Positions 12,299 to 24,180 of a stretch of DNA of 64,000 nt are shown here, piece by piece. The translations under genes and the position numbers were made by a program. The notes beneath the pieces were generated by a model. It was given only the letters and a program-made list of their open reading frames with translations. It searched no databases and had not been told where the DNA came from. Location of the stretch: NCBI RefSeq assembly GCF_918797505.1, contig NC_092795.1, positions 620,001 to 684,000 of the forward strand, in the 5' to 3' direction. Origin of the DNA: Bemisia tabaci. Lineage: Eukaryota > Arthropoda > Insecta > Hemiptera > Aleyrodidae. How positions within the stretch are numbered: position 1 is the first letter of the stretch; each line of letters opens with the position of its first letter.

Positions 12299-13267
12299 CA
12301 AGGTCTGTTGAATAAGAAACCGGATTTGGTGATAACTAGCCCACCGTGCGTCTGAATTGGGTTTTCTTGGACTTTCCTAATAGCTGATATACAGTTAAGA
12401 GCGCTACATTCACAAATTTGAAAAATTTTAATTAGGCTTGTTGGTACAAGGCTTGAAGTAAGGCAACCTCATTGGTGTTCTGCAATTTTCATGTTTGACC
12501 GAACTTGTCGCAATTTTTTTGGTCTTGCGCTACCATTTTCAACCCACACAGATGACTGGAGCTTCGTCTCCATATCGTGGTTGTACACCCAAGTTTCGCC
12601 ACCGGAAATTATCCTATCCAAAAATGTAGGATCGTTGTTAGAACGTTCAAGAAGCTCAAGGAAAATTGACACTCGGTTGGATTTTTGTTTGACGGACAAT
12701 GATCACGGGACAAGTTTAGCTGTGACTCGATGCATGCCTAAATATTCTGTCAAAACTGTATGTACACAGCCTTCAGAAATATCACCGTGTTTAGCAAGCT
12801 TGAGAATCATTAAATGACCATTTTCTAGCTCTTTTGCCCGCACTTTCTCCACATGATAAATGTCAGTTGCTGTTGATGGTCGATTCCCGTGCTCCTTATC
12901 TTCGACGGACTTTTGACCACTTTTGAACTTTTTAAATCACTCGAAACACTGGGAACGACTCATACAATGATCTTGGTAAAATTTACTTCACATATTTAAA
13001 GTTTTGGTGCAGGGGATACCGAGTTTAAAACAAAATTTAATGTTAAATCTTTGCTCTATAAGTGATCGCATCATTAAAATCGCAGATGGCACCAGACTTA
13101 CTCATATTCAAGGTGACACAGAATGAACACTGATCAAGATAAACAAAATCTGTGAATCTAGCGTTCTTCAATTGTTATCAGCTATCAGGAAAGTCCAAGA
13201 AAATCTAATTAGGACGCACAATGGGCTAGTTATTACCAAAATACGGTTTCTTATTTAACAGACCTTG
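12299..13267 (-). mobile_element. Defective mariner element with about 95-bp terminal inverted repeats
   Basis: Both ends carry long terminal inverted repeats beginning CAAGGTCTGTTGAATAAGAA (left) and CAAGGTCTGTTAAATAAGAA (right, reversed), similar over about 95 bp. The left flank is TA; the right flank is CA, so one target-site copy may have mutated. The minus strand encodes transposase remnants: helix-turn-helix and GRPST-like residues near 12900-12870 and the core block FLDRIISGGETWVYNHD near 12600. The first catalytic Asp of the family motif (T/S-G-D-E-T/S-W) is Gly here. The frame carries stops and the C-terminal half with the second and third acidic residues is deleted, giving 969 bp against about 1.3 kb for intact mariners. 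Confidence 0.8.
12469..12699 (-). pseudogene. Mariner transposase fragment (catalytic core start)
   Basis: This 76-codon open fragment inside the mariner element contains the block SGGETWVYNHDMETKLQSSV and the basic stretch ARPKKLRQVRSN typical of mariner transposases. The catalytic Asp is replaced by Gly, and the frame stops before the remaining two catalytic acids. It is a dead fragment. The overlapping plus-strand frame 12491-12817 is its antisense shadow. Confidence 0.8.
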
Positions 13268-14717
13268 CATCAAAGGAAATTTCGAGATGTATGCAGGCTC
13301 ATACAGCATTCCATGGTATGTACCATGATTCCATTTTCCATGATACTTTTTGCTAAAAGCACCTCAATTGACATTTACACAAAATAAACCACCACAATTT
13401 AAAAAATATGTATGTTAAGTAATTACATATACAGGTTACTTGTATGAGACCATGACAAACAGAAATGAGGTTCAAACAAACACATTTTTTCCCACAATTT
13501 TTGTTGATCATTCATATTGTGTTGAAAACAGCCAACATTTTTGGCTTTTTTTTGAATGCTGATAAATTGCTTGGAGTTGCATGTTACTGTCAGTTACACC
13601 ATATAGAGAGCGATTTCATAAGACACTTTTAAGGCTAGAATCGCCGAGAGAACATAGAAAATTTTACTGTGAGTTTTTTTAATAATAAAAAAAGGGGGAA
13701 AAAAACAGTTGTTTGTACAGAAAATTAATCTTCACCTGCCAAACTAGCAACAATTTTCATTCAATACTGAGAAAACTGAGATTAATTACAGGGAAGGAAA
13801 TACTTAGGTAAGTCCTTTCACTCAGCTCAGCTGACATACTTATAAGAAAAATAAATTTAGTGCAACATTTTAGCAAAGTTATGAAAAAGTTAATGAGAAA
13901 GTGAAGTGTAAGTCTGGGGCTAAAATAGGTATTGATTCAAAAATCTACCATGAAAGCGATTGTAAACAACTTGTTGATGCATAGCATGCATAAAACGAAC
14001 AAAAATGGATTTACCTCCGATTAGAACAAAGCCTTTGCTAAAATGGTAGTAAGTAAATTGAGTGAACTTTCAGGAGGCGCAAATATAATTAATTACATTC
14101 TTCTTTTCAAAGGTAGCACAAAATATGTTCATCTCGGCTTGCACATGCCATAAAAAGATCTTTGCATCAAATCTAATTCAACTCATTTCATCTCGCCCTC
14201 AACAGTCTAAGGAAACATGGTAACAACGATGACTCGATGGAGCTGTTGATCTGAACAATCAGACGTAACTTTTACGACAGAGAAAGTAAACATAAACTAA
14301 GTAAACGATAACTACTCAAAATAAAATTTCTCTTCCAACAGTTACAGAAAGAAAATTAAGGCAAACAAAACAAAATAACAAATGGTTAACAAGTTATCTG
14401 CTAGCTTCTTACAAGAAAATCAGTTACTTAAATCAAACGAGTTAAGCTCTACGAAAAGTTCCCTGTTGGACAAATGGGATTTGTTGGATGAAAAACCTAA
14501 CAAAAAGAGAAAAAGTCCTGGCAAAAAAGAGGAAAAGAATCTGCCATACTTTGAGTGTTGCCACTAATGATCAGCTCATCAATAACTGATTGGGTTAAGG
14601 TACTTCTGCTTGTGTTTTAATCTCTGTAATTTGATCGGGAAGACAAGAATTAAGGAATTAGTCCGGTTTCAGCAGGGGTTTTTTTTCATTCAACAACTCT
14701 GTTTCACATGAATACTG

Positions 14718-14963
14718 TCGTCTTAGGGGAGAGCGCCATATGAGCCTTCAGACGTTGTCAATTTTCCTTGGATAAAATATGAATTTTCAGGGAAATCTAG
14801 TAACGTTATTCTTCCAATTTTTCACAGACTTTTAGGTACAATCGGATCTGAATTATCTGAAAATTTCAAAAGAAAACATTTCTAATTCTCTTTAAAAATA
14901 AACGTTATATTGGAGGCAATTTGGCAACTCTCAAATGTTCATACAGCGTTTTCCCTTAAATCG
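14718..14963. mobile_element. MITE with inverted ends, about 245 bp
   Basis: The left end TCTTAGGGGAGAGCGCCATA and the reverse complement of the right end TTTAAGGGAAAACGCTGTAT are related, and pairing continues inward through sequences around GTTGCCAAATTGCC. A partial second copy lies at 12111-12253. There is no ORF. Confidence 0.55.
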
Positions 14964-17423
14964 GCAGATAAGGCAAGAAAACAAGATAAGAGATAAAGCA
15001 CTTTTTCAAGGGTTTTCTCTTAAAATCATACATAAACACAGTAGACACAACCTACAGTTCCAAAAGCAATTCCTAGGTGAGACATAGAAATCTTCATTTG
15101 ACATAGATCAAAAGAGAGATGTATGATATCATTTACGCACTGCAATGTATTTAACATTAAATGTCTACTCATATTTCTCACTTGAAAAAAATTCTCTGAT
15201 CCATCCTTGGTACGATCTTTATTAATGCAACATTTTGGAGAAAAACACATAGCATAGTGCTTCAATTTAGACACTGTCTACTAATTCATTGAGTAAAAGG
15301 TGGCTTTAGACAAACGCACTGATTAATGAAAATCACTCAAGCATTGAGAAATTAAAATGAGCCGAGGGGAAAATTGAAAGTTTCGTTAATTTATTAGCTT
15401 ACTTCGGTATAATTTAAGGGCAACTGGAAAGTTTTCAATGAATAAGATAAAAAAAGAAATATAAGACCAAAGCTTGCAATTTTTGAAAAATGGAAAAAGT
15501 GGGAGCAGGACAGCTTTGGAAGCACTGGTTGAAAAGAAAACGAAAAAAAAAATTAGGCCTTGAATGAAGAGGATTTTCAAATGTCAGAAATCATGTTTCA
15601 ATTGTAAAGCGACCAGACTGTTATCAATCATAATCATATTTTTCACTGCAGTGCTGGCGATGAGTATGGAGTGAAAATAACTTGTTTCTTCACACGGCTC
15701 AGCATTAGTCATGTTTAACTTTTGAGTGTGTTTGAAAGAGAGAGAGACAAATAATTTGAAGTATTTTTCCGCCAAAAAATTGGAGATCATTGGAAAAACA
15801 TGAAAAAAACATTTGGTCAAAAAGAACGGGCAGCTCATTCCATTTGCACTGAATGATCGCAGAAATGAGTGCCACAATGGTGAGGGCAAGATAAAGTGAC
15901 CCCGTGGTACTGTGTCCAAGCACTAAAGCAAATGTAAATACAGTTATTAATTAATTACGGTACAAATTGAAATTCAGAGCACCCTAAACATAAAGGCATT
16001 TGGGAAAAACTCTTGCTTCAAAGAAATACATTATTTTTAGATGTATTTAATAAATTCTACTAGGACGTGATGTTCTGGTCAACAATTTTTCAAACAATCT
16101 GGTCAGCTTTTGACTCTGGGCATGAAATAGAGATTCCAATATAAATAACTATACTTTGTACAATACCGCAGTAGCGTAACATGCTTTTGTTTTGGGCATA
16201 GCACACAACGACACTGTATCAGAACACTTTAGTTAATAAGAAATCAAGTTGCCCTAAATGGAAAGAGGAGTATATTGCTGATTGGATGAAAACCGCTATG
16301 GTAGTCTCGTGGAAAACTGGAAGCTCACTTTTTTCACCCTTTCAAACCTGAAATAGTTTCGATTCATGAATGTCAGTTTATCCAATTTCACAATAAAATC
16401 AAAACCAAAGATATAAACAATGGGATATGAAACAGAAAGGGCAAAACACGTACAAGGAGGTTCCTGAATTGTGGAAAAGTGTGGTTGTGTTTGATTAAGA
16501 GAGTTTTCTGATTTTTCTGTACAATGGGAGCTCCAGAAAAATATAAGAATAGCACAGATAATGATTCCCTCTAGAATCGGAGAAAATAATAGTACAATAC
16601 TTTCAAGGTACTAAAAGTTATGTGAGTACCATGACTTTAACCCATTGACTTAATTGGACTAGCTGGACTCATCGTCAACATACCGAGCAAGACCTAAATT
16701 GGCGGAGACTTTGTGTTTCTGTTAATGTATTTTAAATAAGTTTCCAACAATTAGCATTACTTGTCAAGACGTATACAAGCAATGAATCAGACTCAACATA
16801 AAGTACAGCAGGTAATTTTATACTTTGCAAAAATAATTCAGTTTTAGCTCACCAATGGGCTTAGCATGACTTCGATATTTGGTTACTTTAGGTCCAGCTT
16901 GCTAGTATAGAAATTTTGACAGAAGTAACTAATTGCAATTTTTTACGATCTTTTCGAAAATATTATCAATGCGCACTGTTTAAATTTTCGACATTATTGG
17001 GTGAGCTATAGCTCTACTTACGAGAGTTCAAAGTTGACTTGGCGCTTGTGTATGTGGACAATAAATAAGGCAATGGGTTAAACATTCCGTAAACAAAAAT
17101 TTATCAACACTCAAACTTTCAAAATTAAATAATCGCAAATCACTTACAAAGGTTCCTGCCAAGAGAAACATTGATTCTAAAAAAATGAGAAACCCTATAA
17201 CCACTAATTTGTGAAACATTGATAAAGTTTTTGTGAGACTGAGTCTGGCATTTAGGTATGTAAAAAGACAAGAATTTTTGAGATGCAGTTCTTCAATGTT
17301 TTTCTGGGAGGCCGGGTTACACCAGCCGAAGAGAAGGTTCTCTACACAAATTGTAGGGCGAACGGGTAAACACTTCTCTTAGGATGACGAGCCTTAATTT
17401 GAAATATTATTTACTGACGTTAC

Positions 17424-19267
17424 CTTCCGTTGTTGCTACATTGTCTCGAGGTACTGAGTGCTGGAAAGGGCAATGTGGTTTGGTACAACCGGTTGGCTGC
17501 ATCTCCCAATAGCATGGTATCATTTTCCGGTTTTTCTGAAAATCAACAAGAGAAATCATTAGGGCTGTGCGAATAGTGAATTTTCCGAACGAAGCAAATA
17601 GCGAATAATTACAGCAACTATTCGCGAATAGCAAAGCGAATAATTTAAGTCAATTATTCACAGCTACAAATAGTAAAACGAATAATCGGAAATGACTTTT
17701 TTAAGTGTGCGAATATTACAAAAGTCGACAAAAAAAATGTGACTAATTTTTAAGAATTTTCCATTTGCTCATACGCCTGCACAGAAAACAATGAAATGCT
17801 ATGATAGTAGTCTAGGCTGTTAAGAATTTGTTCGAAGATCCCTAGATCCTGGCTTGACTGTCCCTGCAGTTACGTATGCATTTCCAGGATTTGAAGGTAA
17901 CTGCGCGGGCAGTCAAGCTAGTATCGAAGGATCACTAGACACATTTTAGTATTTTATTTTTTTCGCTTTAAATAAAAATGTGTTTATGAACTTTTTTTTT
18001 CAATTTCAGAAATTTCTGTGTCTTTCAATCCTTGATTTGGGCTCTTCGCTTATTCCCCCAATCGCAATCGCGCTCGCTGTTCGTAAACTCGGCAAAGTCG
18101 GTAAAGATCAAAGGAGATCCGCCGTTCGCGATGTCTCGGGTGGAAGCGGAAGCCTTGCGCAGGTCCTCGCAACGTTTCACGATTGTCACTCGGAAATTCG
18201 TTATTTTTGATGGCGCGAATATTTGAAAATGTCAGTTCAAAAATTCACTATTCGCGAAAGCGCGATCATTCGCAATTTGCGAATAGTGCGCGAGACAGAC
18301 GAAGCGAATATTCGCCGAAGATTCACGGCGCGAATAGTCGGAATTGCGAATACTCGCACAGCCCTAGAAATCATTGAACTAAAGAGTTAACAGTAATTAG
18401 TATACTTTCATTGATATCATGTTGAATTTTCATTTTAATCAGAAATAACCGAGATCGAAGTACGCTTTTTTATTAGGATAATCTTTCCAATGAAAGGGAT
18501 TTGAAAAAAAGGTTCTTGAAAATTCAGAAAAACTAAATGGATAATTTTTTGGCTAGCTTTGGACCATAGAAGCTCACATTTTAAAACATTTAATCTATTG
18601 TTATTTCATTTTGATTGGGAAAAAAATTTCCATAAAAATCCATATCTGAAAGGTGAAGACCAGCAGGTTTCACACCAAATGATTCTTGGGAGAGATAAAG
18701 AAAAGAATGAATATACCTTTAGTAGCATGTGTCGGAGATTGCAATGAGAATTGATACATTTTCCCTGCTGCCAGAGATTACACGTTACTTCACAACCTAA
18801 TGCAGTCGGTTCATGCCTGAACAGGCACTCTGAACCCTGAAAAATAAAGAAAATTAATGAGAAGGGGCAACCAACGACATTTTCACTCAAAAATTGAGTA
18901 GCTTATTATAGCTTTTCAAAAATCAAAATGAAGAACTTTACAAGGGTCTCAAATGACTTTAATTAAGAATTTTAGATGAATTTCTATGGAATTCAAAAAA
19001 AATTATCTGGAATAAAAGAGGACTTAAGTAAGAAAAAAGAAAAAAATTAAGGTCTTAAAAAAGCTTTGAAAGTTTTCTATTATTGTATCCTCCCTTAGTG
19101 AAGAAGCTAATGTGAGAATGGGTACAAATGTATGAATGCGTAAAAATGAATAAGGTAATAATGGTAAAAAGTGGCCATCTTCTTAACGGAGACAGCTGCC
19201 TTACCTTTGTGCATGTAGAGTAGTAATAGAAGTAGCAGTCATCATTTTTCCGACTTCCACTTTCCAT
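17424..19267 (-). CDS. ZC3H11A-like CCCH zinc-finger protein, exons 1-3 (3' part not found)
   Basis: ZC3H11A is a nuclear RNA-binding protein associated with the TREX mRNA-export complex. Three exons join in frame on the minus strand: 19267-19205 (21 codons, donor gtaagg), 18836-18717 (40 codons, acceptor tttcag, donor gtatat) and 17535-17424 (112 nt, acceptor gattttcag, donor gtaacg). The product starts MESGSRKNDDCYFYYYSTCT, followed by GSECLFRHEP, CNLWQQGKCINSHCNLRH and IPCYWEMQPTGCTKPHCPFQH. These are three CCCH fingers with spacing close to C-x7/8-C-x4/5-C-x3-H, in the order seen at the N-terminus of ZC3H11A. Exon 3 ends with one base of a split codon, so more exons must follow at lower coordinates; I could not identify them. 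A hAT element fills most of intron 2. Confidence 0.85.
17560..18366. mobile_element. hAT-type non-autonomous element, 807 bp
   Basis: The ends are TAGGGCTGTGCGAATA and its inverse, flanked by a perfect 8-bp target-site duplication GAAATCAT (17552-17559 and 18367-18374). Much of the interior is built from variants of GCGAATA in both orientations. Small frames inside are not recognisable transposase. It lies in intron 2 of the ZC3H11A-like gene, and its left edge is 24 nt from the exon 3 acceptor. Confidence 0.85.
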
Positions 19268-20951
19268 TTTAAATTTATTCTACTTAGCTAGCGTACCTAT
19301 GAGCAGGAACAAACGAAAAGACCTGGAAATGACCAAAAGAAAAGACTATTATCCTATAATAACATTAAAGTTGAGAATCTACTCATTTAAGAAATGCATC
19401 CTAGATGAGACAGGGGTAAGACATTTGGATGAAAAATGACACACTTCATTGATAAGTTTTCAAAATTGGTTGAGTCACAGAAATGACATTAGGAACAGAT
19501 GCTGCTCTGCCTTATGCATGACCAAACTTTTGAATGTCTTTCATAAGGCCGGTGGTTGCATACTGCCTCAAAAAAATCTACCTCCATCATCAATTCACCA
19601 CCACCTGTGTTCAAAACTCACCTTTGAGTTTCAGGAGCCATGCGGCGCATCAAGCCACTTGGCCATTTATGGGGACCATTGAAGATTTTTTGGGAGCCAG
19701 ATTGACTTTTTGCCTATAAATCACAGCGCATTCAGTGAACAGTTGGACGCAAGATGTTTTAGTTACAGGACTAGTAACTGTAACTTGGGGGAAATTTCGA
19801 TAAATCATTAAACAGAAAAATAAGTTTTTTTTTTTTTTGGGGGGAGGGGGGGCAATTTTTAGGGGCCACGTTGGCACAGAGCCTTCATTTTTTAAGCGCC
19901 ATGACCGATTTCTTAGATGCATTAGGCGCGTTGGCACCTGTGAGTTTCAAACACTGACCACCACCCTCTCTTTTTTCATTCCTCGCCAGGAGGATAGAGA
20001 GTTTTTGGCCTATACATTTCTTGTGACCGCCTTAAAATTGCTGCCCACATAAAACTACTTCCCCATAATATTTTTTGAGGCATTAACCACACAAGACTGC
20101 GAATTGTTATTGCATAAAAGAGCATGCTTCACTCCTTTCTTTGTAAAAAAGAAGTAAGTTACTCACATAGTTTCCTTGGCTAAAAGTAATGGACTCGTTG
20201 GTTTCCTTCTAAATATAACACATTTAATGGTTTTCCGCATTAAAATGCCTTTTGCCTCTACCTTACTTCCCCATTTTGAGGTGCCTTTACAATCCTCTCA
20301 GGATAGGTCAATCGAGCACTTTCAGAATACTTACTTTTGGGCAGCGAAAAGATCATTTTTTCGTCATGAAAATTGAGAAAAATGATCTTGACAGAGTCTA
20401 ATTACATTAACTTGGATCATTTTATCTCAGGTTGCGTACAGCCAAATTTTGTTGGAAACAATAGATGTTAAGAGAAGAATGTAAATTTAGTGTAATACTT
20501 ACTTGAAATATTCTCCTGAAACAGACAGCTGAGAAAACTATGTTGTGTGTGAGGTTCTTCAAAACTAATGCTCTTGATTACTCTACAACAATCAGCATTC
20601 TCTGGGAAGCAAACTATGATCAAGAGAAAAAAAATAAATCAGTTGACACAGATATTGAAGCAGGAAAAACATAATATTTAATGTGACTCCCAGAAAAAGT
20701 GGTTCAGAGTTGGAGCAGTAGCAGCTTATTTCAGTAAGTTAAAATGATGAATATCAAAATTAAAGAGGCACTCTGCCAAGACATTCTGAGTAGTGTAAAA
20801 TAAAAGGTAATCAGTAGAAAAATACTGCATTTCGTCAATCTTCAAAGATCCTGAGTTATTAAAAAAATTTCAATGTGATAGGAGAAAACTGTTGTCATTT
20901 TGGAACTTGGCAAGCATACTTACTTCAGGTAAACTTAGAAAATGAATAGAT

Positions 20952-21595
20952 CAATGGGCATATTGCAAACTTTTGCTAGAGCAAAAATAAGAGTTGTATC
21001 TATCAGTAAATGCCTCAAAAATGACAATGAGCGCCTTGACAAAGTCTGAAATGCACTCCTAACTTCACAATCTGCATCAGAAATTTGCATTTTTTTGAGC
21101 TTCCCCCTTCAAAAACAATACTACAGTACAGGTGAACATTTAGTTAGAGGTGTCGTTCTTTCCGACCCCTGTCCACTAGGATACTGCACAATATTCAACT
21201 AGGCCGACACCAATTCGCCAAAACACATGTGCCTGGACGAGATTTCAACAATTTGTTGAAAACCTAGGGTGTTTACATTCACGATTTCTTCACATTGATA
21301 AAGTTCCACTTTGGTTGACCTTGTGCTCCTGATTGCGATTTACGCGCAGAAGCGTCAGCTATGTTGGGTATTACCGTTGCAAAAGAGTTGGGTGAAACGA
21401 CTCCTCTAATGAAATGTTCACCTGTGCTGATTTAGAAGCGGGAAGCTCAAAAAAACGCAAATTTTTTGCGCAGATTGTGAAGTTAGGAGTGCATTTTAAA
21501 CTTTGCCAATACGCTCACCATGATTTCTGAGACATTTACTGATAGAAACTACTCTTATTTTTTTGCTACGGCAAAATTTTGCAGCAGGCCCATTG
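20952..21595. mobile_element. Foldback element, family B copy 1
   Basis: The termini CAATGGGCATATTGCAAAC and the reverse complement of the right end (CAATGGGCCTGCTGCAAAAT) pair, with arms of about 270 bp that share AATGCACTCCTAACTTCACA and GGTGAACATTT. A second copy occurs at 29045-29660 in ALKBH8 intron 3. No transposase is encoded; the superfamily is not clear from the ends. Confidence 0.8.
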
Positions 21596-21628
21596 TTCAA
21601 AAATGCAAATTTGTTAAAAAATGGGGTT

Positions 21629-21860
21629 CACAGAAAAAATTAAGTTGCTGACTTAACAATTCAATTGCTTAAAAAAGTGACTGCAATGTTTCAATGTAGA
21701 TTTCACAACACAAAAATACTACTTTGACCACCCCTGTGGTTAAATTAGCTTACAATAGTGGTTAAAGTAGCAATTTTTTGTAGTAAAATCTCCGTTGAAA
21801 CATTGCAGTCACTTTTTTTAGCAATTTAATTGTTAAATCAGCAATTTAATTTTTTCCGTA
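21629..21860. mobile_element. Short inverted-repeat MITE, about 230 bp
   Basis: The arms are about 65 bp: the left contains AGTGACTGCAATGTTTCAA and the right its reverse complement, with outer ends ACAGAAAAAATTAAGTTGCT and, reversed, ACGGAAAAAATTAAATTGCT. It begins about 33 bp after the end of the preceding foldback element. Confidence 0.75.
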
Positions 21861-22440
21861 TTCCTCCTAGAAAACCCCATTTGATTTTGACGATCCTTTC
21901 GAACCTCTAGAGATTGAGCGAAAGCGAGATTGTTTCTGCTAGAATTTGCTTTTTCATCACTTTGAATAATTGCACGAGATCCATTGTCAATTACGAAATT
22001 TTTCATTAAAACTTATCGAAATAAGCAGCATCCTAGGAAAGGGAGCACTCAATACTAAGAAATTGTGATACAAGTGGCTCCAATCCAGGTAAGGTACGTC
22101 AGAGAGATTCCAATGGAGCTGAGAATAATTTTATAGTGAATTTCGATATGCTTTCTGATAAAAAAAGAATAGGAGAAATTGTAGCTGACCTATGCTATGA
22201 GAATGCTGGATTTTCACTTAAGTATTATTTTTGGGGAAACTGGACCGATAAGAAAGAGAGATAACTGTGAAATTTCCGCAGTAGTGAATAAAAAACAAGA
22301 AAATTACAAACTTTCAAAATTGTTTACTACTGTAAGAACATACAGCTATCGTTCATAATACAGCTGGTTCACCTCCGGATAGGTCGGGTTCCGTTAGAGA
22401 CTATCAGCTGTAATTTTCTGCCAATGACCAAAGTTTTATT

Positions 22441-22850
22441 GTTCTTTTTTTTATTTTTTTTAACTAGCCCTCAAGGGCTAATCCCATCTGTCTGCATCTT
22501 TTCCAGCGCTTTTTCCTAACCTTTTAAACTAATAGCCTTATCATATTTTTCCTGAAACAAGTACAGTCCCTAATTTGCTACTACCTACGAGCCGAACTCC
22601 TTCCACCTGTAGCACCCGCATAGGAGTTCACCATCACCTGCTTTAAGTGCCTATATTACCATTTTTTGAATCTTTAGCCTTGAAATAATTTTTTCCAAAA
22701 GTCGTTGAATACTATTCTTTTACCGGGGGGGAGTGAGCCGTCAGCTCTGAGAGGCAGGGAGAAGGGTCTTGCTCAATCTCTTGGAATCCTCAGGCAAGAT
22801 ATGGTTGACGGGGCGCAGGTTACCTATTGCGAATTCCCCTGATTCACCGA
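22441..22850 (-). repeat. Possible retroelement 3' end (SINE- or LINE-like), minus strand
   Basis: Read on the minus strand, a comparatively GC-rich stretch ends with TAGCCCTTGAGGGCTAGTT (which contains a small palindrome) followed by an A-rich tail at 22463-22440. That architecture suggests a retroposed element. I see no reverse transcriptase and no clear tRNA promoter boxes. Confidence 0.3.
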
Positions 22851-24079
22851 ACTTTGAAAGTTCATTACTTTCTTTACATTTCCGACATTAGAAATTTCAC
22901 AATTATCTTTCTCTATCAGTAATTTAACTCACCTGAAAGTTGAAATTCAATAGTCTTTTGTACTGTAGTTATTTCGAAAAAACACACTCTTAGAGGAGAA
23001 CAATACGGAGTGTTTTGGGCTGACAAACTTCCGACAACATCAATGATTTTTGGATTATGAAATAATTTGATTCTTGTAGAATCTGTGTTCAAAATAGAAT
23101 TATCACTTCTGAGGAACCTTATCTTTACAGCAGTAAGTAACCTGTAAAATCTCTGATAAGTAAGTACCAATTATCATGATGAAACTTTCCACATCATGAA
23201 GTCGATCAGTTAACTTGAGACATAAGTACATCAAAGGAGCTGTCTAGCCCTAAAAAGACACAGAAAAAGCTGTGAGATGGCATAGTAGAGTACATTGTGA
23301 TAAGCGCATCATTAAAAGCTGCAAGAATGTAACAGCTGCAGTTTCCAGTTTGAGGTTAGAGCCATGCAAGATGCATGAAAACAATATCTCTGACCAATAG
23401 ATTCAGTATTCAGAATAACAACAGATTCAGATCAGCCAAAAACGATAGTAATAAAAACTAAGGTAGTGTGAACTCAAAAATAGAAAAATAACTACTATAA
23501 GGCAAATAGGTACCAGATGTTTTTGATCAGATGCGTGACCAGTGACTAAGTAGTTCCAAAAGATAACATCGATCAAGTTGAAAATGATGAAAAGAAAATT
23601 ACGAGACAACAAGTTCATTACTTGAGTTGGAATTAAAAATACTCAACACAGAAATAAAAATTAAATCTGGCCATTGTAATCACTGATAAGTAACTGAACA
23701 GTAAAGAACTAATGGTAAAGCAATTGGTAGGGTATTTGCTTGATTCACTCTTATCACAAATCATAAAAAGATAAGGGTTCCTTATAGATGGAAGACGAGG
23801 GGCTATTTAAGTACCGAACAGCGAGTTTGGGGTCAGGGAATAGTTCTAGTGAGAATCAGTAATTATGTTTTGAAGCTGATGCAAAAAATTAGAAACAAAT
23901 GGGTAAAAAATCGTTAAAAAACTATACATACCTTCCTGTGCACTGGTCAGGTGGATTGGGTAGGTACAATAAATTTTGACTAAAAACGTCAAGACATCTT
24001 GAAAATGCGCTTGATTCTCGAGTCTTGGCTGAAACTCAAAGACAGAACTGTGGTTAGAATTAACAAACTCGAAAAAATT

Positions 24080-24180
24080 TCAGACTTTTTCGATCCGTAA
24101 CGAGTGAAACGACCGTCGCCTAACGTCTCGTGCCGTCGTGCGATAGTGTGAGGAGGCGATCGCGATCGTGAACCCGTGAA
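24080..24180. promoter_or_regulatory. CpG-richer block, possible promoter for one of the divergent genes
   Basis: The sequence is visibly richer in CG dinucleotides (for example GACCGTCGCCTAACGTCTCG and GGCGATCGCGATCG) than the surrounding AT-rich DNA. It lies 0.5 kb upstream of the ALKBH8 start codon and about 5 kb upstream of the ZC3H11A-like start codon on the opposite strand. A promoter role is an inference from composition and position only. Confidence 0.3.

Larger units (their letters stand above)
2631..17423. other. Long gene-poor stretch with many foldback repeats
   Basis: No exon could be supported in this 14.8 kb by homology. It should contain the 5' flank of the WDR75-like gene and probably the missing 3' exons or 3' UTR of the ZC3H11A-like gene, since both are on the minus strand. 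Frames of 60-130 codons occur (for example plus strand 6422-6766, 7577-7966 and the lysine-rich 14382-14567) but have low-complexity composition and no recognisable domain. The identifiable content is repeats: inverted-repeat elements near 3330-3720, 5155-5295, 7921-8347, 8850-9385 and 14718-14963, a mariner at 12299-13267, a poly-A run at 10595-10614, and a short G-run near 5465. Confidence 0.5.

Noticed and set aside
12491..12817. 108-codon plus-strand frame
   Set aside because: It is the antisense of the mariner transposase fragment; the recognisable protein is on the minus strand.
14382..14567. Lysine-rich 61-codon plus-strand frame considered as an exon
   Set aside because: No recognisable family, low-complexity composition and no clear splice context; kept only as a mention in the regional entry.
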